A stretch of DNA of 64,000 bases from Lachnospira multipara ATCC 19207 (GTDB taxonomy: Bacteria > Bacillota > Clostridia > Lachnospirales > Lachnospiraceae): positions 248,001-312,000 of the forward strand of contig NZ_AUJG01000001.1 in the NCBI RefSeq assembly GCF_000424105.1, given 5' to 3'. A program made the position numbers and the translations under genes. Below are positions 30,236-36,997 of this stretch, in pieces (the first letter of the stretch is position 1; every line of letters begins with the position of its first letter). A model generated the notes under the pieces. That model was not told the origin of the DNA and searched no databases. It saw nothing but the letters and a program-made list of their open reading frames with translations.

Positions 30236-31782
30236 TAATGATGACTTGTGCAGCACCTATGTTTGATACTAATAATCAATTTATAGGATGTGTTACAGTA
30301 GACGTTGAGATTTCTGATATTAAGGAAATTGCAACAAATATTAAGGTCGGTGAGACTGGCTATGCAATGCTTCTTACATCTTCAGGTGTATTTATGGGAT
30401 ATAAAAATGATGCGTATATTTCAAAGGCAACTAATATTGTTAATGTATCAAATTCTTCTATGGCAGAAGCAGGTAAGGAAATTTTAAGTTCTGCTACAGG
30501 TACATCGGAATTTACTGATGATGATGGTGAAGATGTAGATCTTTATTGGAAGACAATTGATAAGACTAATTGGAAATTGGCTGTAATGATTAATCAGTCA
30601 GAATTAGAAGAACCAATTATTGGCTTGATTTTTAAGATTGTTATCATATGTATTGTAGCAGTAATAGCTGTAGCTGCAGTTATATATTTGGTTGTTAAGC
30701 AGATTACTAATTCAATAGTAAAGGTAAAGAAATTTGCCGTTGATTTATCAAACGGAGATTATACAATTCCTTCATTGAATGTTAAAACAAAAGATGAAGT
30801 AGGAGATTTAGGTAATTCTCTTAATGCTATGTATGATACCTATAAAGATATTATAGGTGCTATATCAGAACATTCTGAATCCCTTGATAATTCATCACAA
30901 ATGCTAAATAATGCTACTACAGAGCTTACAAATAAGTTTGATATGATTAAGAGCAATATGTCTGAAATTAATGAAGCAGTTATGTCTTCATCAGCTGCTA
31001 CTCAGGAGGTTAATGCATCTACTGAGGAAGTTAACTCATCAGTAACAATTCTTTCTGAACAGGCAGCTAAATCAAAGGATATGGCTAAGGAAATTATGTT
31101 ACGAGCAAGCGATGTTGAAACAAGAAGTAAAGTTGCTTATGACAATGCTATTAGCCTATCAAGAGAATATGATGTATCTCTTAAGAAGAGTATAGATAAT
31201 GCAGGTATAGTTGAGTCAATTGGAACTCTTGCAGGAACTATCTCAGATATTGCAGAGCAGATTAATTTGCTTTCTTTAAATGCTTCAATTGAAGCTGCTA
31301 GAGCTGGTGAACAAGGCAAGGGCTTTGTAGTAGTTGTTATTGAGATTGGTAAGTTAGCAGGAGATACAACTGAAGCAGTAGGTAAGATCCAAAATACAGT
31401 AGAAGATGTTCAAAGAGCCTTTGAAGAATTAACAGCTGATGCTCAAAAGATTCTTGCATTTGTAAATGAAACTGTTACACCAGATTATGACCAATTTGTA
31501 AAGGTTGGTAAACAATATGGTGATGATGCACATAATATTGATGAAATATCAGAAAGTATTTCTGAAATGTCATCTACAATTGAAAGAACAATGGGTGAAG
31601 TAAGTTATGCAATTAATAATATTGCAGAATCAACACAGGTTACAGCTGCAAGCTCAGCTGATAGTGTAAAGGCAGTAAGTGATGTTGCTGATGTAGTTGC
31701 AGAGGTAGTTGAAATGTCTGCAAAAGAAGAAGTGATTGCTAGTGACCTTAGTCAGGCAGTTAGTGGATTCACACTTGAATAA
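30232..31782 (+). CDS. C-terminal part of a split methyl-accepting chemotaxis protein
   Basis: The open frame reads upstream of its first ATG as DPYYDATSG, the end of a dCache pocket, then MIMMTCAAPMFDTNNQFIGC, a membrane helix (IVIICIVAVIAVAAVIYLVV), HAMP, and a methyl-accepting signalling domain. The hairpin tip reads [20 protein letters not shown] then QGKGFVVVVIEIGKLAGDT, where VVADEVRKLA-type residues are expected, a further departure. On its own it lacks the first membrane helix and half the sensor. Either a decayed receptor or, less likely, a coupled two-piece one. Confidence 0.7.
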   Translation: MIMMTCAAPMFDTNNQFIGCVTVDVEISDIKEIATNIKVGETGYAMLLTSSGVFMGYKNDAYISKATNIVNVSNSSMAEAGKEILSSATGTSEFTDDDGEDVDLYWKTIDKTNWKLAVMINQSELEEPIIGLIFKIVIICIVAVIAVAAVIYLVVKQITNSIVKVKKFAVDLSNGDYTIPSLNVKTKDEVGDLGNSLNAMYDTYKDIIGAISEHSESLDNSSQMLNNATTELTNKFDMIKSNMSEINEAVMSSSAATQEVNASTEEVNSSVTILSEQAAKSKDMAKEIMLRASDVETRSKVAYDNAISLSREYDVSLKKSIDNAGIVESIGTLAGTISDIAEQINLLSLNASIEAARAGEQGKGFVVVVIEIGKLAGDTTEAVGKIQNTVEDVQRAFEELTADAQKILAFVNETVTPDYDQFVKVGKQYGDDAHNIDEISESISEMSSTIERTMGEVSYAINNIAESTQVTAASSADSVKAVSDVADVVAEVVEMSAKEEVIASDLSQAVSGFTLE

Positions 31783-31833
31783 AGGTTAGTTGTCTTTTAG
31801 ACTTCTAATAAATGTAAGCAAGCTTACAAAAGA

Positions 31834-31886
31834 TAAGGGCATCATAGATAAGTCAGGTCCGATTATCTATGATGCCCTTATTATTT
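31834..31886 (+). terminator. Terminator after the chemoreceptor locus
   Basis: TAAGGGCATCATAGATAA (31834-31851) pairs perfectly with 31863-31880 (18 bp stem, 11-base loop), then T's. A separate palindrome, TGTAAGC-AA-GCTTACA, lies at 31813-31828. Confidence 0.92.
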
Positions 31887-32035
31887 TTATACATGTAGTT
31901 TTTAAAACCACATAACAAGACTTGTTAGACTATAAGTCGCAATATCTATGCTATTTTCGTTGACAATTGTATACATCTAGATTACAATAATCTTTGATAA
32001 TAAAATTAAAGTAAGAGGGAGGATAAAGAAGGAAA

Positions 32036-32842
32036 ATGAGAAAAACCATGTATTATACAAGCTATGAAGATGATTTAGTAGATAGCACTAATCAAGATTA
32101 TAAGCTTAAGGATAATTATAAATGGGTACATAAGAATCCTTTTTATGTATTTTTTGCCTGGCTTTTATACATTTTCTTAACAATTCCTGTTGGACTTATC
32201 TATACAAAGCTGATACTTAGGGTCAGCTATAAGAACCGCAAGGCTTTAAGAAGGTCCAAACTTAAGGGATATTTTTTGTATAGTAATCATACACAAGCCT
32301 TTGGTGATGTGGTTATGCCAGCAATCGCTGCGCTTCCAAAAAGAATCTATACAGTGGTAAGTCCTGCGAATTTCGCTTTACCAGTTATAGGTAGAATTCT
32401 TACAATGATAGGGGCACTTCCAACTCCTGATTCAATTAAGGGGTTTAAACAGTTTAGAGCTGCTTATACAAGAAGAATTAAGATGGGACACCCTGTTATT
32501 ATTTATCCGGAAGCACATCTATGGCCTTATTACACTAAGATAAGACCTTTTAAGGATACGTCCTTTAGATTTCCTGTGGAATTAAAGACAGCAGCCTATG
32601 TGCAGACAGTAACATATCAGAAGAGAAGATTTTCTGATAAGGCTAAGATTACAATTTATTATGACGGACCTTTTTATCCTGATGAGACTTTATCAACTAA
32701 AGAGGCACAGAAGAAATTACACGATGAAATTTATAATACTATGCTTGAAAGAGCCAAGAATAGCAATTATGAGTATTATAACTATATGCCAAAGAATGAA
32801 AGTGATATTAGACAGGGTAAAGGGGAACAAAAAGCAATATAA
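32036..32842 (+). CDS. PlsC-like lysophospholipid/glycolipid acyltransferase
   Basis: 268 residues with a membrane segment (FYVFFAWLLYIFLTIPVGLIY, about 36-56, broken here for length limits: FYVFFAWLLY then IFLTIPVG) and an acyltransferase core. Motif I reads SNHTQAFGDV, with five rather than four residues between H and D; motif III reads IIYPEAHLWPYY. The acyl acceptor is unknown. It is first of four tightly packed genes (acyltransferase, GT8, GT8, acyltransferase), which suggests assembly of an acylated glycolipid or cell-surface glycan. Confidence 0.78.
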   Translation: MRKTMYYTSYEDDLVDSTNQDYKLKDNYKWVHKNPFYVFFAWLLYIFLTIPVGLIYTKLILRVSYKNRKALRRSKLKGYFLYSNHTQAFGDVVMPAIAALPKRIYTVVSPANFALPVIGRILTMIGALPTPDSIKGFKQFRAAYTRRIKMGHPVIIYPEAHLWPYYTKIRPFKDTSFRFPVELKTAAYVQTVTYQKRRFSDKAKITIYYDGPFYPDETLSTKEAQKKLHDEIYNTMLERAKNSNYEYYNYMPKNESDIRQGKGEQKAI

Positions 32843-32853
32843 GGGAGAGACTT

Positions 32854-33723
32854 ATGAATATATTATACTGTGGTGACCGCAAGATGGAGCGAGGACTATT
32901 AATGTCTACCATCTCACTATTAGATAATAGTACAGAGCCGCTTAATATCTATGTTTTAACATTAGAATTAACTATGGCAGGAAAACAATATAAGGCTGTT
33001 TCTAATGAATTTATTGATTTTTTGTCAGAGTATATTAAGACTAGAAGAGATGGCTCAACAATTAAGAAGATAGATGTATCTGCTTTCTTTGCTAAAGAAA
33101 AACCTGAGGCTAACTTAGGTACAAGATTTACACCTTGCTGCATGCTTAGGTTATATGCAGATGAGATTGAGGAAATACCAGATAGAATACTCTATTTAGA
33201 CACAGATGTACTAGCAAAGAAGGACTTTAGTGAATTCTATCATCAGAATATAGATAATTATGAGTTTGCTGGTGTACTTGACCATTATGGTAAACATTTT
33301 TTTAGAAGAAAACCCAAACTACTAAAGTTTGATTACTTTAATTCCGGAGTTTTGCTTCTTAATATGACTAAGATTAGAGAGACAGGCTTATTTAAGAAGA
33401 GTCGTATGAGATGTATTTCTAAGCAAATGTTAATGCCAGATCAAAGTTCTTTAAATAAGCTTGCAATAGCTAAGAAGAAATGCGAAAGAAAGTATAATGA
33501 CCAAAGACGAGATCATAACGATACGGTTTTTAGACATTTTACAACTACCTTTAGATTCTTTCCAAAGTTTAGACAAGTAACGGTTAAACCTTGGGACATG
33601 GATAGAGTTCACGAGGTATTAAAGCTACACGACTATGACGAACTATTTGACAGATATAGTAGTTTGCTTAGTGAATATCAGAGTAGAAAGATTAATGATA
33701 ATTGTTTAAGAGGAAGGGAATAA
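32854..33723 (+). CDS. Family 8 glycosyltransferase (first of two)
   Basis: 289 residues. It starts MNILYCGDRKMERGLLMSTI, the nucleotide-sugar binding strand of GT8, and has the DxD metal motif in RILYLDTDVLAKKDF and the acceptor motif FDYFNSGVLLLNM. GT8 enzymes are retaining transferases using UDP-glucose or UDP-galactose. Basic residues are plentiful in the C-terminal third, consistent with membrane association. It is 11 bp after the acyltransferase gene. Confidence 0.88.
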   Translation: MNILYCGDRKMERGLLMSTISLLDNSTEPLNIYVLTLELTMAGKQYKAVSNEFIDFLSEYIKTRRDGSTIKKIDVSAFFAKEKPEANLGTRFTPCCMLRLYADEIEEIPDRILYLDTDVLAKKDFSEFYHQNIDNYEFAGVLDHYGKHFFRRKPKLLKFDYFNSGVLLLNMTKIRETGLFKKSRMRCISKQMLMPDQSSLNKLAIAKKKCERKYNDQRRDHNDTVFRHFTTTFRFFPKFRQVTVKPWDMDRVHEVLKLHDYDELFDRYSSLLSEYQSRKINDNCLRGRE

Positions 33724-33727
33724 TAAT

Positions 33728-34687
33728 ATGAGACAGACAGTACCTATATTTTTTGCTATTGATGATAATTATGCGCCATTTTTAAGTGTTGCGCTTTGTT
33801 CTTTAATTGAAAATGCATCAAAGGAGAATAATTATAAAATACATATAATTCATCAAGAATTAAGTGAAGTAAATAGAAGAAAGATTGCATCTCTTGCAAG
33901 AGAAAACTTTGAAATCGAATTTTGTAAGATGAAGGATACAATTGAAGATTTACAGGTAAATATGGGCCTTAGAGAAATCTATCAAACAATTACTATTTAC
34001 TTTAGACTATTCTTGCCTGATATGTTCCCTGAATATGATAAGGGAATTTATATTGATAGCGATATTATTGTGCCTGGTGACATCTCAGAACTTTATAATA
34101 TTGACCTAGAAGGTAATTTAATTGGAGCTATTGCAGATACTTCTACTTGCAATATTCCTCCTTTTAGAACTTATATGGAAGAGGCAATTGGAATTAAGCC
34201 AGCAGAAAAATATATTAACTCTGGTGTACTTTTAATGGATTTTAAGAAATTAAGAGAAGTGGAGATGGGATCAAATTTCCTTAGACTATATAACAAGTAT
34301 CACTTCGATACAATTGCTCCTGACCAGGATTATATTAATGCTATGTGTCATGGCAAGATTAAGTATTTAAGTGATGTTTGGGATGCTATGCCAACAGAAG
34401 GTAAGGCGGTCTTAGAAAATCCTAAGCTCATCCACTACAACTTAACAGACAAGCCATGGCAATACGATGAAGTTCAATATGAAAGCTATTTTTGGGAATA
34501 TGCAAAAAAGAGCGAATATTATCAGGAAATCCTAAATTATAAAGCTGCTTATGATCAAACAAAGAAGGATATTGATGCTAAAGAGACCAATGAAATGCTT
34601 GAAGCATCTATAAAGATTGCAAATTCTGAAAAGGCAACTTTTAAGAAGGTTTATGAATCAGGAGAAAAAGTTAGATTATTAGCTTAA
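33728..34687 (+). CDS. Family 8 glycosyltransferase (second of two)
   Basis: 319 residues. It begins VPIFFAIDDNYAPFLSVALC with the GT8 pattern, carries DxD in GIYIDSDIIVPGD, the NSGVLLMDFKKLRE motif and the C-terminal IHYNLTDKPWQYD histidine motif. It is more canonical than the first GT8. It starts 4 bp after it and is followed 15 bp later by an acyltransferase gene. The sugar and acceptor are unknown. Confidence 0.9.
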   Translation: MRQTVPIFFAIDDNYAPFLSVALCSLIENASKENNYKIHIIHQELSEVNRRKIASLARENFEIEFCKMKDTIEDLQVNMGLREIYQTITIYFRLFLPDMFPEYDKGIYIDSDIIVPGDISELYNIDLEGNLIGAIADTSTCNIPPFRTYMEEAIGIKPAEKYINSGVLLMDFKKLREVEMGSNFLRLYNKYHFDTIAPDQDYINAMCHGKIKYLSDVWDAMPTEGKAVLENPKLIHYNLTDKPWQYDEVQYESYFWEYAKKSEYYQEILNYKAAYDQTKKDIDAKETNEMLEASIKIANSEKATFKKVYESGEKVRLLA

Positions 34688-34702
34688 AAGAGAGGGAACT
34701 TT

Positions 34703-35566
34703 ATGGCAGTAGGAGATAGCAAGAAGATTGTAATTGAAAATATTATTAAAGCGGCTAGAGAAGGTCGTTTTAATGATAAGGTTGAAATAGATGATGCAAT
34801 TCTTTCAAGAGAAGAAAGAAAGTACATATTAGGCAAGTTTGTTAAACATAGATGTAGCATTTCATATATTTACAGAAACTTTATTGCAAGAAGAGTCGTA
34901 GATATAGCTACTGATCTAGTAAATGCAAAAACTGAGATAGTTGGCCTTGAGAATATTAAGGACTACAAGGGTGGTGCTATTGCAACAAGTAATCACTTTA
35001 ATCCAGTAGATACAACAATTGTAAGATATGGCCTTAAAAAGGCAGGTAGACATAAGATGTTTATTGTAAGTCAGGATACGAATCTTTTAATGAAGGGAAT
35101 CTTGAAATTTCTTACAAATTATGCAGATACAATTCCTATTAGTCCAGATAAAGACTATATGAATAGACATTTTCATAGAACTCTTAATCATCTTTTAACT
35201 AAGAAAAAGGAAATAATTTTGATTTATCCTGAGCAAGAAATGTGGTATAACTACAGAAAGCCTCGTCCACCTAAGAGAGGTGCTTACTTTTATGCGGCAA
35301 AATTTAACGTACCAATTCTTTCATTCTTTACAGAGATGATTGATGAACCTGGCACAGGAAAGCCGGGTGCTGAATTTGATAATGTTAGATACAGACTCCA
35401 TGTTCTTCCAGCAATTTATCCTGATCCTAACTTAACAGAGAGGGAGAATAGCGTTCTTATGATGCAAAAGGATTATGAGCAAAAGAAGACAGCTTATGAG
35501 AATGCTTATGGGAAAAAGTTGGAGTATGAATTTGAGAAAACCGATATAGCGGGTTGGAGGTTGTAA
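34703..35566 (+). CDS. 1-acylglycerol-phosphate-type acyltransferase
   Basis: 287 residues of the PlsC superfamily. Motif I is SNHFNPVDTTI with the canonical H-x4-D, motif III is ILIYPEQEMWYNYRKPRPPK, and motif IV follows in VPILSFFTEM. The N-terminal 75 residues are unusual and basic. Sequence positions parallel the first acyltransferase of this operon (YPEQEMW against YPEAHLW), so the two may act on successive positions of one lipid acceptor. Last gene of the four-gene set. Confidence 0.85.
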   Translation: MAVGDSKKIVIENIIKAAREGRFNDKVEIDDAILSREERKYILGKFVKHRCSISYIYRNFIARRVVDIATDLVNAKTEIVGLENIKDYKGGAIATSNHFNPVDTTIVRYGLKKAGRHKMFIVSQDTNLLMKGILKFLTNYADTIPISPDKDYMNRHFHRTLNHLLTKKKEIILIYPEQEMWYNYRKPRPPKRGAYFYAAKFNVPILSFFTEMIDEPGTGKPGAEFDNVRYRLHVLPAIYPDPNLTERENSVLMMQKDYEQKKTAYENAYGKKLEYEFEKTDIAGWRL

Positions 35567-35611
35567 AAGCTTAGGGAGCGGCTTAAATTTTTTTACTAGT
35601 TGAGGTGTTAT

Positions 35612-36340
35612 ATGTTTCCAAATGAGAAAAAAAGAAATTTTTATGTTAAATGGGGCAGTAATTTAAAGATTCCAAGGATTGCTTTTAGTGCTGTTGGCTT
35701 TATTTGTATTTTTGCTGGAATTGTTTTATTGACTATGTCTTTTAATGATCCTTTTTACACTAATGCATACATTAATGGAGTTGCTACTAGTGTTAATGGC
35801 TCTTTTTATATCAGTTGTTTTTTATTGCCTTTTGGTCTTTTATATTTAATGATTGGTCTTGTCTTCTTCCCTGTTGTTGAGAAAGGTATTCACAAAGGCG
35901 AGTATCAATATCCTGTAAATAATGTTATATATTCTATTAGTGACTTATATAATGACGCTAGATTTATTGATGATAGATTTATTGTTAGGGTTTATGGTAA
36001 CTGGATGGATGTTAGTTTTAACTGGATGAATACTAAGTATTTTAGAGGTCTTGGTGCTTCTAGTTGTAATGATGTTTTTACTAAAATGTATCGAATTAAT
36101 AATGATCGTACTTATAATGAACTTGATTTATATACTAGTATTAATGGAGATTTAAATAGAAGAGGAGTTAATCTATCTAAGAGTTTTAAATGTGGTCGTT
36201 TTAGAGGCAGAAAGTTTAACATGAATTTTGGATATGATGAGACGGGCTTTGGTCCTCACATTTATACTCTTGATACCCTTTATATTACAAATTATATGCA
36301 CAAGTGGTTTGCAGATAGGGGTTATGTGGAGAAACGATAA
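35612..36340 (+). CDS. Membrane protein of unknown function
   Basis: 242 residues. Two hydrophobic helices (AFSAVGFICIFAGIVLLTMS and FYISCFLLPFGLLYLMIGLV) are followed by a soluble domain of about 150 residues with many aromatic residues and no motif that I recognise. ATG 35612 follows GAGGTG at a short distance; an in-frame TTG at 35600 precedes it. It lies 45 bp after the glycolipid-type operon and may belong to it. A terminator follows. Confidence 0.65.
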   Translation: MFPNEKKRNFYVKWGSNLKIPRIAFSAVGFICIFAGIVLLTMSFNDPFYTNAYINGVATSVNGSFYISCFLLPFGLLYLMIGLVFFPVVEKGIHKGEYQYPVNNVIYSISDLYNDARFIDDRFIVRVYGNWMDVSFNWMNTKYFRGLGASSCNDVFTKMYRINNDRTYNELDLYTSINGDLNRRGVNLSKSFKCGRFRGRKFNMNFGYDETGFGPHIYTLDTLYITNYMHKWFADRGYVEKR

Positions 36341-36370
36341 TCAGTAAAATATAGAAAAGTAACGAAGTGT

Positions 36371-36417
36371 AAGTAGCTTTATTGTTGTCTTGGGGCAGCG
36401 GTAGAGCTACTTTTTTG
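36371..36417 (+). terminator. Terminator after the membrane-protein gene
   Basis: AAGTAGCT (36371-36378) pairs with AGCTACTT (36405-36412), followed by a T-run. The 26-base loop is long. Confidence 0.7.
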
Positions 36418-36425
36418 ATGCCAAG

Positions 36426-36520
36426 TTGCAACAGGTAGGGAAAGCCCACATAAGAATTTGCTTCGCAAATCGGTGGGCGTTAGGTTGCAATATGAAATTG
36501 CAACAGGTGGGGAAAGCCCT
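36426..36520. repeat. Two 22-bp direct repeats enclosing hairpins
   Basis: TTGCAACAGGTAGGGAAAGC... (36426-36447) recurs at 36499-36520 with one mismatch. Between them GCCCAC (36444-36449) pairs with GTGGGC (36473-36478) around ATTTGC-TTC-GCAAAT (36456-36470), and GTTGCAAT (36485-36492) pairs with ATTGCAAC (36498-36505). The last repeat abuts the csoR promoter. Confidence 0.65.
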
Positions 36521-36582
36521 TGACATATACCCCGTGGGGGTATATTATATGAAATAAATCAGGTATACCCCCATGGGGTATT
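36521..36582 (+). promoter_or_regulatory. Copper-operon promoter with two CsoR operators
   Basis: TTGACA (36521-36526), 17 bp, TATTAT (36544-36549). ATACCCCGTGGGGGTAT (36528-36544) fills the spacer, and ATACCCCCATGGGGTAT (36566-36582) lies in the leader, 38 bp further. Both are 17 bp G/C-rich palindromes of the CsoR type. Confidence 0.85.
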
Positions 36583-36622
36583 ATATATCTTAGAGTAGAC
36601 TTAAAGTTAAAGGAGTGTTTTT

Positions 36623-36985
36623 ATGCCAGATAATGCAGATAAGATAAATAAAGAAGCAGATAAGCTTGTAGAGATTTCAGCAGATGAAGTCTGTTGTCAT
36701 TGTGGCAACAGAACTAAGGAAAGATCTGATAAGGAATATAAGGATTTAATTAACAGACTTAGTAGAATTGAGGGCCAGATTAGAGGCGTTAAGAAGATGA
36801 TTGAGTCAGATGCTTATTGTATAGATGTACTTAATCAGGTAAGTGCTGCAAGTTCAGCCCTTAATAGCTTTAGTAAGCTACTACTTGCTAATCATATTAA
36901 ATCTTGTGTCATTAATGATATTAAAGAGGGTAAGGATGAGTCTGTTGATGAATTAGTTAGAACTATTCAGAAATTCATAAAGTAA
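36623..36985 (+). CDS. csoR: Copper-sensing repressor
   Basis: 120 residues. The CsoR/DUF156 helical core reads LINRLSRIEGQIRGVKKMIE, and the Cu(I) ligands are the C in DAYCIDVL, and H and C in LANHIKSCV. The N-terminal 30 residues add CCHCG, an extra cysteine group not part of the core. It lies under the operator-bearing promoter and 12 bp before the copper ATPase gene. Cu(I) binding should release it from DNA. Confidence 0.92.
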   Translation: MPDNADKINKEADKLVEISADEVCCHCGNRTKERSDKEYKDLINRLSRIEGQIRGVKKMIESDAYCIDVLNQVSAASSALNSFSKLLLANHIKSCVINDIKEGKDESVDELVRTIQKFIK

Positions 36986-36997
36986 GGAAGGAAGATT

